NCBI GenBank assembly: GCA_016722505.1
Contig: JADKJH010000002.1
Coordinates: forward strand, 450,001 to 514,000
DNA length: 64,000 nucleotides
Source of the DNA: Holophagaceae bacterium
GTDB taxonomy: Bacteria; Acidobacteriota; Holophagae; Holophagales; Holophagaceae
Reading direction: 5' to 3'
Shown here: positions 35,427 through 47,000 of the stretch, in pieces
Layout of the letters: the number at the start of each line of letters is the position of its first letter
How positions within the stretch are numbered: the first letter of the stretch is position 1
Made by a program: the position numbers and the translations under genes
Notes under the pieces: model-generated
What the model was told of the DNA's origin: nothing
The model's database searches: none
What the model saw: the letters and a program-made list of their open reading frames with translations, nothing else

Positions 35427-36128
35427 ATGCAAAAGCAACGCATCCTGGTCATCGAAGACGACCCCGCCATCCGCCGGGGAGTATTGTCCAGCCTGCGTTT
35501 CAACGGGTATGAAACGCTCGAGGCAGCGGATGAGATCGCCGGGCTGGAATTGGCCCGCGGGGAGAACTTCGATCTGTTGCTTTTGGATCTCAACCTGCCT
35601 GGCGGAGATGGACTGGAAATCCTTCGGGCGGTCCGGGAGCACTCGAAAACCGTTCCGGTGATCATCCTCACCGCCCGGGGCGAGCAGGAGGACCGGGTCA
35701 AGGGACTCAAGCTCGGCGCCGACGATTACGTGGTGAAGCCCTTCGGCGCCCTGGAGCTGCTGGCGCGCATCGAGGCGGTGCTGAGGCGCTCCCCTTCAAG
35801 GCCCTCGGACCCCCTGGAGATCGCTTTTCCGGGAGGCACCCTAGATTTAGGCAAACGCGAACTGCGCTTCGACGATGGGATGGTGACATCCATCTCCGAG
35901 CGCGAATCAGAATTGCTCGCCTATCTCTCGAGCAACGCAGGCCGCGCCATAAGCCGCGACGAAATCCTGGCGCGGGTATGGCACCTCAATCCTCAGGCGG
36001 TGGAGACCCGCACCGTGGACATGCACATCGTGCGGCTAAGGGAAAAGCTCCGGGATGACGGCGCCGATCCGCGCATCATCCTCACCCTCCGCGGCCGTGG
36101 CTATCAATTCGCAGAGCCTCCCCGGTGA
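35427..36128 (+). CDS. OmpR-family response regulator
   Basis: This 233-residue regulator has a receiver domain (about 1-118) with acidic residues E10/D11/D12, phosphoacceptor D54 in LLLDLNLPG, T82 and K104 in VVKPFG. A winged-helix domain (about 130-230) ends LTLRGRGYQF. The ATG at 35427 lies in the 185-bp region divergent from the VIT/vWA gene. It overlaps the kinase start by 4 bases (GTGA), so the pair is one operon. Control of the divergent VIT/vWA operon is a reasonable guess, but no binding site was found. Confidence 0.92.
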   Translation: MQKQRILVIEDDPAIRRGVLSSLRFNGYETLEAADEIAGLELARGENFDLLLLDLNLPGGDGLEILRAVREHSKTVPVIILTARGEQEDRVKGLKLGADDYVVKPFGALELLARIEAVLRRSPSRPSDPLEIAFPGGTLDLGKRELRFDDGMVTSISERESELLAYLSSNAGRAISRDEILARVWHLNPQAVETRTVDMHIVRLREKLRDDGADPRIILTLRGRGYQFAEPPR

Positions 36129-37843
36129 AACGGCTGCTTCGCCCCTGGGCGCTGTTCGCCCTTTGCCTGGCCCTCGGCCTGGGGGCCATGGGCTGGATCA
36201 CGCACATTGCCCTGAAGACCGAAAAAGCGGAAGCCGAAACCCAGCGGAAAACCATGCTCGATGAGCGGGTGCGGCTCTCCCTCTGGTTCATGGATTCCAC
36301 CTTCGCGCTCTTCCTGAACCCCGAAAGTTCCAGACCTTACTTTCACTACAACGCCTTCCATCCAGCGGAAGGCGCCTACAACCGGAAGCTCGTCCAGATG
36401 GGCTCCGGGGACATCCTCATCCCCTCCCCCATGCTGTTCATGGATGATCCCCTGGTGCTGTTGCGTTTCCAGATCGACCAGGACAACCGCTTCACATCTC
36501 CGGTGGTGCCTGAACCATCCATGCGGAAATTGGCCGAGCGATTGAGCCCCGATCCCAACCGCATGGCTGCTGGCGAGGCTCGGCTTGATGAAATCCGGCA
36601 TCGGCTGAGCCGCGGAAGCGTGCTCAAATCCATGGTCCAAAAGAGCGATGTCCTGCTCCCCCGGGAGCAGATCAAGATTTTGCAGGCCCAACCTGGACGG
36701 AGCAGGATCAATTCTGCGCCCCCTGCACCTTCGTCTGAGAAAACTCAGCGACTGAGCTCCGGAGTTCATCTGTTGTCGCCCTACATGGTGTATGAAGGCG
36801 CCTGGATACCTTTTTGGCAAGATCAATCGCTATTTCTAGCCCGGCAGGTTTGGGTCGGCGACCGTGAATTCCTACAGTGCTGCTGGCTGGACTGGCCCGC
36901 GGTGAAGGAGCTGCTCTTGGGCACAGCCCGGGATCTGCTCCCTTCGTTGGACCTGGCTCCCGTCCTGCCAGGAGCCCCTTCCGGAAAAGACCGCACCTTG
37001 AGTTCGCTGCCGGTGCGGATCGTTCCGGGAACCATCAGGCTGCCGGGGGCCGATCACAGGCCCGCCCGTGCGGCGCTCATCTTTGGGTGGTGCTGCCTGT
37101 TGATCGGGGGACTGGCAGGCGCCCTGGTGCTGCGCCATGCCGTGCGGCTCAGCGAGAGCCGGGGCGCCTTCGCCTCCGCGGTGACCCACGAGCTGAGATC
37201 GCCGCTCACCACCTTCCGGCTTTACACAGAGCTCCTGGCCCACAACATGGTTCCCGAGGAAGAAAAACCTTCGCTGCTGAAAACGCTGCTCTCGGAAACG
37301 GACCGCCTGGACCATCTCGTGAAGAATGTCCTGGCCTTTGCCCGGTTGGAGTCCCGTCGGGGAGCGAATTTGGAACCAGTCTTGGTATCGGACCTCCTGG
37401 ATCGCCCCCTAGCCAGATTGCAAGAGCGCGCCCTGCAATCCGGAATGGAATTGGTCCCGGATCTACCCCAGGACCTGGCGCAACAAACAGTCCACACGGA
37501 TCCACTGCTAGTGGAGCAGATCCTGCTCAACCTGGTGGACAATGCCTGCAAGTACGCGTCGAAGTCGGTGGACCCGCGCATCCATCTGGATGTGATCCGG
37601 GAAGAAGGCGAACTCCACTTTCGAATCCGTGACCACGGACCCGGCATCGCTGACCAGGACTGCCGCCATCTCTTCCAGGCCTTTCATAAATCGGCCCAGA
37701 AAGCCGCCCGCAGCGCTCCGGGTGTGGGCCTTGGGCTGGCATTATGCCGACGACTCGCCCGAAGCCTTGGGGGTGACTTGACCCATGATGCGGCATCGGC
37801 CGGCGCTACGTTCTTGCTCCACCTACCCATGAAATCCAACTAG
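36125..37843 (+). CDS. Membrane sensor histidine kinase
   Basis: The 572-residue kinase has transmembrane helices at about 7-29 and 320-340 and a large extracytoplasmic domain of about 290 residues between them. No known sensor fold is evident in that domain. There is little or no HAMP between TM2 and the HisKA helix, which carries H355 in SAVTHELRSPLTTF. The HATPase domain follows with LVDNACKYA (N-box), DHGPGIAD (G1) and GVGLGLALCRR (G2). The GTG start overlaps the regulator stop. The stop is 12 bases from the convergent folD stop. The signal is unknown; the large periplasmic part suggests an envelope cue. Confidence 0.9.
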   Translation: MKRLLRPWALFALCLALGLGAMGWITHIALKTEKAEAETQRKTMLDERVRLSLWFMDSTFALFLNPESSRPYFHYNAFHPAEGAYNRKLVQMGSGDILIPSPMLFMDDPLVLLRFQIDQDNRFTSPVVPEPSMRKLAERLSPDPNRMAAGEARLDEIRHRLSRGSVLKSMVQKSDVLLPREQIKILQAQPGRSRINSAPPAPSSEKTQRLSSGVHLLSPYMVYEGAWIPFWQDQSLFLARQVWVGDREFLQCCWLDWPAVKELLLGTARDLLPSLDLAPVLPGAPSGKDRTLSSLPVRIVPGTIRLPGADHRPARAALIFGWCCLLIGGLAGALVLRHAVRLSESRGAFASAVTHELRSPLTTFRLYTELLAHNMVPEEEKPSLLKTLLSETDRLDHLVKNVLAFARLESRRGANLEPVLVSDLLDRPLARLQERALQSGMELVPDLPQDLAQQTVHTDPLLVEQILLNLVDNACKYASKSVDPRIHLDVIREEGELHFRIRDHGPGIADQDCRHLFQAFHKSAQKAARSAPGVGLGLALCRRLARSLGGDLTHDAASAGATFLLHLPMKSN

Positions 37844-37855
37844 CCTGCCAGGTGC

Positions 37856-38773
37856 TCAGGCCCCGCGGTTTTCGCAAGCCTCCAGCGTATTCATCATCAA
37901 TCCTGCAATGGTCAGCGGGCCCACGCCGCCTGGAACAGGTGTGACGGCACCAGCTACCTGCATGGCTTCACCGAAGCGCACATCGCCACACAATACGGAG
38001 CCTTTCTCGCGCAATTTTTCGAGTTTTCCGGGCTCGGCGACAAAAATGCGCTCACCGAGCGGCACATCCATCACGCGGTTGATGCCCACATCCACGACCA
38101 CCGCGCCTGGCTTGATCCAGCTGCCCTCCACCAGGCCCGGTTTCCCGATGGCCGCGACGAGAATGTCCGCTTCGCGGCAGACTCCTGGAAGATCCACGGT
38201 GCGGCTGTGGGCGATGGTGACAGTTGCGTGTTCTTCCAGCAGCATCAGCGCCATGGGCTTGCCCACGATCTCGCTGCGGCCCAGCACTAAAGCGCGCTGG
38301 CCCTTCATATCCACGCCATAGGATTTCAACATCCGCATGCAGGCCGAGGGTGTGCAGGGCCTCAACCCCGGCAGACCTTCGAAGAGGTGCCCCTGGTTCA
38401 ACGGATGGAAGCCATCCACATCCTTGGCAGGACTGATGCGATGGAGCGCAGCCTTGGAATCCAGATGCTTGGGCAAGGGAAGCTGCACGAGAATCCCATC
38501 CACGCCGGGATCCGAATTCAGGCTTTCGATGAGAAGGTTCAGATCGCTTTGGGAGATGTCGGAAGGCGGACGGCGCTCCACAGATCGAATGCCGGTCTTG
38601 GCGCAGGCCGCGACCTTGCCCTTCACATACACCTGGCTGGCCGGGTCCTCACCCACCAGCACCACGGCGAGGCAGGGCGGCGCGAGGCCATCCTTCTTCC
38701 GGGCCTCTACGGCAATGCGCACTTCCTCCAACATCTGATCCGCATAGGCCTTGCCGTCGAGCAACTGCGCCAT
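37856..38773 (-). CDS. folD: Methylenetetrahydrofolate dehydrogenase/cyclohydrolase
   Basis: The ATG at 38773 with GGAGG 7 bases upstream gives 305 residues, slightly above the usual 280-300. FolD interconverts methylene-THF, methenyl-THF and formyl-THF using NADP. The catalytic Lys lies in QVYVKGK, PGVDGILVQLPLP is the family signature, and the nucleotide-binding segment VLGRSEIVGKPMA is intact, as is the C-terminal TPVPGGVGPLTIAGLM. It stands alone, convergent with the kinase and divergent from rimP. It supplies methylene-THF for the MetF fusion in the methionine block. Confidence 0.96.
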   Translation of the reverse strand: MAQLLDGKAYADQMLEEVRIAVEARKKDGLAPPCLAVVLVGEDPASQVYVKGKVAACAKTGIRSVERRPPSDISQSDLNLLIESLNSDPGVDGILVQLPLPKHLDSKAALHRISPAKDVDGFHPLNQGHLFEGLPGLRPCTPSACMRMLKSYGVDMKGQRALVLGRSEIVGKPMALMLLEEHATVTIAHSRTVDLPGVCREADILVAAIGKPGLVEGSWIKPGAVVVDVGINRVMDVPLGERIFVAEPGKLEKLREKGSVLCGDVRFGEAMQVAGAVTPVPGGVGPLTIAGLMMNTLEACENRGA

Positions 38774-38926
38774 TGGAGGCCTCCAACTCCATTGAATCAT
38801 TTGAGCGGCGTGTCTCAAAATTCCTTATTTCTCTTGAGAATTCACCCCAGCACCAGTACGCTTGAAGGTTGAGTACGGCTAGGCCATCCCATCCCAAGCA
38901 GCACCTCGGATCGGAAGGGCCCTGAC

Positions 38927-38945
38927 GGGTGGGTTCGACCCACCC
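38927..38945 (+). other. Perfect GC hairpin upstream of rimP
   Basis: GGGTGGG and CCCACCC form a 7-bp stem around a TTCGA loop, about 40 bases before the rimP start proposed here. It looks superficially like a tRNA T-arm, but no tRNA body could be drawn around it. It may be a leader structure of the rimP-nusA-infB mRNA or a terminator for upstream transcription. No T-run follows directly. Confidence 0.4.
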
Positions 38946-38985
38946 TCAAGGTTTTTCTCCACCCGGATTTTTAACGAAGGCAATC

Positions 38986-39570
38986 TTGGATCTTCAGAAA
39001 CTTCAGCCCCCCATCGAAAAGCAACTGGAGTTGCTCGGGTTTGAATTGGTCCATCTGGAGAGCGTCAAAGAGGGCCGGGACTCGATCCTGCGGCTCTACA
39101 TAGACCATCTGCACGGCACCGCATCCAAGAGTAAAAATATAACGCTGGATGATTGCGTGGCCGCCAATGACGGGTTGGTGACCTGGCTGGACGTGGCGTT
39201 TCCTGACCTGCGCGAAACTACGAATCTGGAAATTTCCAGCCCGGGCATGGAACGGCCTTTGACCAAGACCGCCCACTACCATCGCTTTGCGGGTCGGCTC
39301 TGCCGCATCCAGACGAAGCAGCCCCTGAATGGCCAAAAGCGGTTCAAAGGGTGGATCGGCGAAGCCTCCAGCGAATCCGTGACCATCGAGGAAGACGGCG
39401 TGCTGAAGACGATCCCTCTCGACATCATCCAGAAGTCCCGTCTGGCACCCTTTGACGAGGACAAGACCCCGCAGCCCAAACATGTCGTGGCCCTGCGTTC
39501 TGACATCCCAGACATGCATGAAGATGCAGGCGTAGAGACAAACGCCGGCAACCAGGATCAGGAGGAATAA
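38986..39570 (+). CDS. rimP: Ribosome maturation factor RimP
   Basis: RimP assists 30S subunit maturation. I propose the TTG at 38986, with GAAGG about 5 bases upstream, giving 194 residues beginning LDLQKLQPPIEKQLELLG read with an initiator Met. A GTG at 38929 lies inside a hairpin and would add residues not typical of the family. The two RimP domains are seen: N-terminal (ELLGFELVHLE, then ITLDDCVAAN and ISSPGMERPLT) and a C-terminal SH3-like barrel (about 95-150). About 40 C-terminal residues are acidic and variable. The gene lies 3 bases before nusA, the standard rimP-nusA-infB order. Confidence 0.9.
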   Translation: MDLQKLQPPIEKQLELLGFELVHLESVKEGRDSILRLYIDHLHGTASKSKNITLDDCVAANDGLVTWLDVAFPDLRETTNLEISSPGMERPLTKTAHYHRFAGRLCRIQTKQPLNGQKRFKGWIGEASSESVTIEEDGVLKTIPLDIIQKSRLAPFDEDKTPQPKHVVALRSDIPDMHEDAGVETNAGNQDQEE

Positions 39571-39573
39571 ACC

Positions 39574-40929
39574 ATGGCTACCGTAGCAACCACATTTTTC
39601 GACAGCGTGAAGATGATCGCCACCGAGAAGGGCATTCCCGAAGAGGAAGTGTTCCAGGCGGTGGAGGAATCCCTCGTCAAGGCCGCCGAAAAATATTTCC
39701 AATCCCAGAATTTCTACGGCAATTTCGAAGCCCAGATGGACCGTGAGACCGGTGAGTTCCACGTTTACGCGCTGAAGCAGGTCGTTCCAGAAGTCGAGGA
39801 AGAAGACTTGGAAATCAGCCTGGCTGAAGCTCAAGGGTTGAACCCCGATGCCGCCGAAGGCGACACGCTCTGGCTGCCCCAGGACACCACGCAGCTGGGC
39901 CGCATCGCCGCCCAGGCCGCCAAGCAGGTGCTCGTGCAGAAAGTGCGCGAAGCCGAGCGCGAACGCATCTTCAACGATTTCGTGAACCGCATCGGTGAAG
40001 TGGTGGTGGCGGAAGTCAAGCGCTTCGAGAAGAGCGCCATCATCCTCGAGATCGACCGGGTCGAAGCCATGCTGCGCCGCAGCGAGGCGTTGCGCGGCGA
40101 CCGTTTCGACAAGGGCCAGCGCATCAAAGTGGTTATCGCGAATGTGGACCGCGCCAGCAAGGATGCCCAGGTTCAGGTGAGCCGCACGGATCCAAGGCTG
40201 CTCATCAAACTGTTTGAAAGCGAAGTGCCCGAAATCCACGATGGCACCGTGGTGATCCGCTCCTGTGTTCGCGAGGCTGGCGACCGCGCCAAGGTGGCGG
40301 TGCAGAGCCTTGATCCCGATGTGGATCCCGTGGGCGCGTGCGTGGGCCTTAAGGGATCGCGCGTCCAGGCCATTATCCGTGAACTGAAGAACGAGAAGAT
40401 TGATATCGTCCGCTTTGATGAAGACCCGCTGATGTTCATCGCCAACGCATTGAATCCGGCCAAAGCCATCCGGGTGGGCATCATCGACCTGGAAGGCCGC
40501 CGCGTGGAAGTGGTCGTGGACGACGAACAGCTCAGCATCGCCATCGGCCGCCGTGGCCAGAATGTGCGTCTGGCTGCCAAGCTAACTGGCTGGAATATAG
40601 ACGTACGCAGTGAAGGCGAGAAACGCAGGGAGGCCGAAGTGGCTATGGGCGCCGCCATGGACCAAGCGCTGCCGGAAGCCTCCAGCGAAACCAGCGAAAC
40701 CGCCGTCGACACGGCCCCGGATGTTGCGCCTGCTTCCCGCATGCTGGAAGAACTATCCGGCGTAGAGGGCTTGGATGAAGCACTGGCTGAAAAGCTGGCG
40801 GCGGCAGGCTTCCTGGATGCCAAATCACTCTACACCGTCACCGCTGAACAACTCCTTGCGGTTGATGGCATGGACCAGGAAACCGCCTTCCGAATCCTCG
40901 ATGCGGTACACGAGCGTTTTGGCAACTAA
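39574..40929 (+). CDS. nusA: Transcription termination/antitermination factor NusA
   Basis: This 451-residue RNA-polymerase-binding factor modulates pausing, termination and antitermination. In order it has the N-terminal polymerase-binding domain (1 to about 130), an S1 domain (about 135-200), KH1 and KH2 (about 205-345, with GACVGLKGSRVQ and AIGRRGQNVRLA), an acidic linker (about 355-390), and a C-terminal helix-hairpin-helix domain (about 390-451, LSGVEGLDEALAEKL). It lacks the two acidic repeats of E. coli NusA but keeps one HhH-like module. It sits between rimP and infB. Confidence 0.97.
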   Translation: MATVATTFFDSVKMIATEKGIPEEEVFQAVEESLVKAAEKYFQSQNFYGNFEAQMDRETGEFHVYALKQVVPEVEEEDLEISLAEAQGLNPDAAEGDTLWLPQDTTQLGRIAAQAAKQVLVQKVREAERERIFNDFVNRIGEVVVAEVKRFEKSAIILEIDRVEAMLRRSEALRGDRFDKGQRIKVVIANVDRASKDAQVQVSRTDPRLLIKLFESEVPEIHDGTVVIRSCVREAGDRAKVAVQSLDPDVDPVGACVGLKGSRVQAIIRELKNEKIDIVRFDEDPLMFIANALNPAKAIRVGIIDLEGRRVEVVVDDEQLSIAIGRRGQNVRLAAKLTGWNIDVRSEGEKRREAEVAMGAAMDQALPEASSETSETAVDTAPDVAPASRMLEELSGVEGLDEALAEKLAAAGFLDAKSLYTVTAEQLLAVDGMDQETAFRILDAVHERFGN

Positions 40930-41013
40930 GCTCCCCGATTTCCCAACCGTCTTTTTTCACGACCATCAGGCTTTTTTCGCTTCACCGCTCCACCTTTTCC
41001 AGGACACACCTTC

Positions 41014-44128
<3,115 letters not shown>

Positions 44129-44161
44129 GGGCGGTGGGTTCAGCGGGTACAGTCCCAGCAG

Positions 44162-44331
44162 CAAGTCCCAAGCAACAAGTCCCAAGTCTCAAGTAAAAGC
44201 AAGAGAGGCCCCATTCGGGGCCGCTTTGCCTGAGGCTTCAGGTTTGGCCCTTGAGACTTGAGACTTGAGACTTGGGACTTGAGACTTGGGACTTGGGACT
44301 TGGGACTTGAGACTTGAGACTTGAGACTTGA
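44162..44331. repeat. Heptamer repeats between infB and hppD
   Basis: From 44255 to 44331 there are 11 tandem copies of GACTTGA or GACTTGG. At 44162-44193 the complementary units (AAGTCCC, AAGTCTC) occur in reverse orientation, so the two clusters could pair into a long hairpin. A small GGCCCC/GGGGCC hairpin lies between them (about 44207-44222). Within this gap of about 295 bp I see no gene. The array might end infB transcription, or it might be slippage-prone filler DNA. Confidence 0.85.
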
Positions 44332-44424
44332 GGAACCCGGGGTACGAACACTCAGAAGCTGCCCTGTGACCCAGGTCACAATTTCCGCCTGAGATGCTGA
44401 CTCATTATCTTTTCAGGAGGCCCC

Positions 44425-45531
44425 GTGTCCACACCGACCTTTGCCCTTACTGCCGTCGAAGCCAAGGAAGCCACCAATCCTTTGGGCATCATCCGCTTGG
44501 ACCACATCCAGTTGACCGGCTCCATCGATAAGCTGGAACCCTTGTACCGCCGCATGGGATTCGCCCGTGTGGCATCCAGCCAGGGTGCGTGGGGCCGGAT
44601 GGTCCACTTGCGGCAGAACAAGATGGATATCGCCATCGCCGAAAGTGATGGAAGCACCCAGTTCGGAACCTACTTCACGCAGCATGGCGAAGGCGCCAAT
44701 GCGCTGGCCTTCGAAGTAGACGATTGCGCTGCGGCCTTGCAGGAAGCCGCCAAGCGCGGCGCCCAGATCCGCCTGGAACCCAAGACCCAGGATTTCCAGG
44801 AAGGCCACTTGAAAGTGGCTGCCATCCAAGGTTTTGGAGACGTGTGGAACTACCTGGTGGAGCGTCGTGGCCAGCAGGACTGCTTCATCATGCAGACCGC
44901 CAAGGATGAGCTTCCGGCCCTCTCCAACCCTGGCTTGCTGCGCGTGGATCACTTGACCAACAATGTTGGCGTGGGCGAGATGGATCGTTGGGTGGAATTC
45001 TACGAAAGCATCTACGGCTTCGTCGTCACGCGTGAATTCAAGATCCGCGGAAGCCTCGGCACAGGGCTGAATTCCAAGGTGGTCCAAAGTTCCAATAACC
45101 GCATCATCATCCCCATCAACGAACCCACCGACGACAAGAGCCAGATCCAGGAATACGTGAACCGGCATCGCGGCCCAGGCGTGCAGCATATCGCCATGGG
45201 AACCGCCGACATCATGGACACCCTGCCCAAACTCCAGAGCCAGGGCTTCAATTTCTTGAGGACGCCCGGCACCTACTATGAATTGCTGCCGGGGCGCATC
45301 GCCCGGAGTGGCTACACCGTGGCGGAAAGCCTGGATCTCGTTAAGCAGCTGGGGATCCAGATTGATGGCGACACGACCGGCTACTTGCTGCAGATCTTCA
45401 CTGAGGATCAAATCGGTCCTCTCTTTTATGAAGTCATCCAGCGGCGCGGCAACCGCGGTTTCGGCGAAGGCAATTTCCAGGCGTTGTTCGATTCCATCGA
45501 ACTGGACCAGAAGCGGCGCGGCGTGCTTTAA
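44425..45531 (+). CDS. hppD: 4-Hydroxyphenylpyruvate dioxygenase
   Basis: This Fe(II) enzyme of 368 residues converts 4-hydroxyphenylpyruvate to homogentisate in tyrosine breakdown. The N-terminal vicinal-oxygen-chelate domain (about 20-155) is structural. The C-terminal one holds the iron ligands H176 (VDHLT), H255 (VQHIAM) and E336 (FYEVIQR). The conserved segments NRIIIPINEP, SQIQEYV and the C-terminal GFGEGNFQALFDSIE are present. The GTG start has AGGAGG 4 bases upstream. No other tyrosine-pathway gene is adjacent; the purine phosphorylase that follows is unrelated, although only 45 bases away. Confidence 0.96.
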   Translation: MSTPTFALTAVEAKEATNPLGIIRLDHIQLTGSIDKLEPLYRRMGFARVASSQGAWGRMVHLRQNKMDIAIAESDGSTQFGTYFTQHGEGANALAFEVDDCAAALQEAAKRGAQIRLEPKTQDFQEGHLKVAAIQGFGDVWNYLVERRGQQDCFIMQTAKDELPALSNPGLLRVDHLTNNVGVGEMDRWVEFYESIYGFVVTREFKIRGSLGTGLNSKVVQSSNNRIIIPINEPTDDKSQIQEYVNRHRGPGVQHIAMGTADIMDTLPKLQSQGFNFLRTPGTYYELLPGRIARSGYTVAESLDLVKQLGIQIDGDTTGYLLQIFTEDQIGPLFYEVIQRRGNRGFGEGNFQALFDSIELDQKRRGVL

Positions 45532-45576
45532 GAGCGGGCAAGGCTGCTAGCCTTGAAGGGATTCTGTGGAGTCCCC

Positions 45577-46392
45577 ATGCAACTGCAACCCGCCCTTCAT
45601 ATTCTGAAATCCCGCGCACCTTTCGTCCCTGACCTGGCCATCGTGCTGGGCTCGGGGCTCGGCGGCCTCGCCGAAAGCGCCGAAGCCAAGGCGGGCACGT
45701 CCATCTCCTTCACCGAGCTGCCGGGCTTCCCGGAGCAGAGCGTGGCGGGCCACAGCGGCAAGATGATGTTCTGTGAATTCGAAGGGAAGAAGGTTGTCCT
45801 GCAGGCGGGGCGATTCCACTATTACGAAGGTCATCCCATGGATGTGGTCACAGCGCCCATGCGACTTTATGGTCGTCTGGGTGTGAAGGCCGTGATGCAG
45901 ACTAACGCTGCAGGCGCCATCAATCCGGACTTCCATGTGGGCGAGCTGATGGCCATTTCAGATCACATCAATTTCATGGGGACGAATCCTTTGATCGGAC
46001 CCAACGTGCCGCCGGGACCGCGTTTCCATGACATGACAGAAGCCTACGACCGGAAACTCCGCGAGCAGCTCCACGCCGCGGCCAAATCCATCAATATGCG
46101 GATCCAGGAAGGCACCTACCTCGCGGTCACCGGACCCAATTACGAGAGCCCGGCGGAAATCCGCGCTTTCCGGATCTTGGGCGCCGATGCGGTGGGCATG
46201 AGCACCGTGCCGGAAGTCCTGGTGGCCCGCCACGAGGGCATGCGCGTGGTAGGAATCAGCGGCCTGTGCAACATGGGCGCGGGCATCATGAAGGTGACCT
46301 TGACCCATGAAGACGTATTGGCTGCGGGAGCCGCCGCCGCCAAGGGGTTCGAGGCCCTGGTCCGGAAATTCGTGAAGGACCTCACCCTCTGA
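45577..46392 (+). CDS. Purine nucleoside phosphorylase (trimeric class)
   Basis: The ATG at 45577 with GGAG 6 bases upstream gives 271 residues; a start 24 bases earlier has no ribosome site. The enzyme cleaves purine nucleosides with phosphate in salvage. Family features are the phosphate loop VLGSGLGGLAE, AGHSGKM, the RFHYYEGHP segment, TNAAGAINP, TGPNYESPAEI and VGMSTVPEVLVARH. The pattern with Asn/Glu purine-binding residues fits PunA/XapA-type enzymes preferring guanosine and inosine. The stop shares a base with the DUF456 start (TGATG). Confidence 0.94.
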   Translation: MQLQPALHILKSRAPFVPDLAIVLGSGLGGLAESAEAKAGTSISFTELPGFPEQSVAGHSGKMMFCEFEGKKVVLQAGRFHYYEGHPMDVVTAPMRLYGRLGVKAVMQTNAAGAINPDFHVGELMAISDHINFMGTNPLIGPNVPPGPRFHDMTEAYDRKLREQLHAAAKSINMRIQEGTYLAVTGPNYESPAEIRAFRILGADAVGMSTVPEVLVARHEGMRVVGISGLCNMGAGIMKVTLTHEDVLAAGAAAAKGFEALVRKFVKDLTL

Positions 46393-46892
46393 TGGAGTGG
46401 GCTTCATCGGTTGCCTTCGTCGCCTGGCTCCTCTGTCTGCTCTTCCTGGTGGTGGGCTTCCTCGGCATCTTCCTGCCTATCATCCCCGGCCTGCCGCTCA
46501 TGGCCCTCGGGGTGGTCATCCACAAACTGCTGTTGCCGGATGTGCTCAGCTGGTGGACCGTGGCGCTCTTCCTTGTCACAGCGGTCCTCGCCTACGCCTT
46601 GGATATCGCCGCCGCGGCCTTCACTGCGAAGTTGTCAGGGGCCAGCAAGGCGGGAATCTTCGGTGCCCTGCTTGGTGAAGTCATCGGACTTTTCTTCGCC
46701 CTGCCAGGTCTGATCCTGGGACCATTCATCGGCGCCTTTCTCGGGGAGTGGCTCGTCTCCAAACAGGCTTTCAAGCAGGCTCTGAGATCCGGAACTGGCG
46801 CAGCTTTGGGGCTGATCGCCAGCAGCCTTGGCCAGGGTTTGTTGGGATTGTTCTTGATCGTGGTGTTCCTGCTGGATGCCTTCATTTTTTAA
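46392..46892 (+). CDS. DUF456-family membrane protein
   Basis: This 166-residue, very hydrophobic protein has about four transmembrane segments (near 5-35, 45-75, 85-115 and 135-165). Gly-rich GxFLPIIPGLP and LGEVIGLFFALPGLILGPFIGA stretches are characteristic of DUF456. It is translationally coupled to the purine phosphorylase (one-base overlap of stop and start). Function is unknown for the family, and the coupling gives no strong hint. The gene's end runs directly into a repeat-like intergenic stretch. Confidence 0.85.
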   Translation: MEWASSVAFVAWLLCLLFLVVGFLGIFLPIIPGLPLMALGVVIHKLLLPDVLSWWTVALFLVTAVLAYALDIAAAAFTAKLSGASKAGIFGALLGEVIGLFFALPGLILGPFIGAFLGEWLVSKQAFKQALRSGTGAALGLIASSLGQGLLGLFLIVVFLLDAFIF

Positions 46893-47000
46893 ACCGCAAA
46901 GGTACGAAGCTTATAAATCCATCCTTGTGTCCCTTCAACCCTTTGTGGCTTTGTGGTTCAGTTTTTGTCTTTGTGGTCCCTTTGAGCCTTCGTGGCCATG
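46893..47000. repeat. TTTGTGG-rich dispersed-type repeat
   Basis: The stretch repeats CTTTGTGG (cctttgtgg, ctttgtgg, ctttgtgg) and CTTCGTGG spaced by about 10-20 bases. It resembles the intergenic repeats at 13.2 and 25.3 kb in style. It lies between two convergent genes and overlaps the last 14 codons of the DUF3810-type gene on the minus strand, so the C-terminal peptide of that protein is repeat-encoded. Confidence 0.5.

Noticed and set aside
38880..38960. Possible tRNA before rimP, suggested by GGGTTCGACCC
   Set aside because: No acceptor, D or anticodon arms could be formed around it; the element is a simple hairpin.
38971..40239. A 422-codon minus-strand frame opposite rimP and nusA
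   Set aside because: It is antisense to two conserved essential genes; no domain is recognisable.
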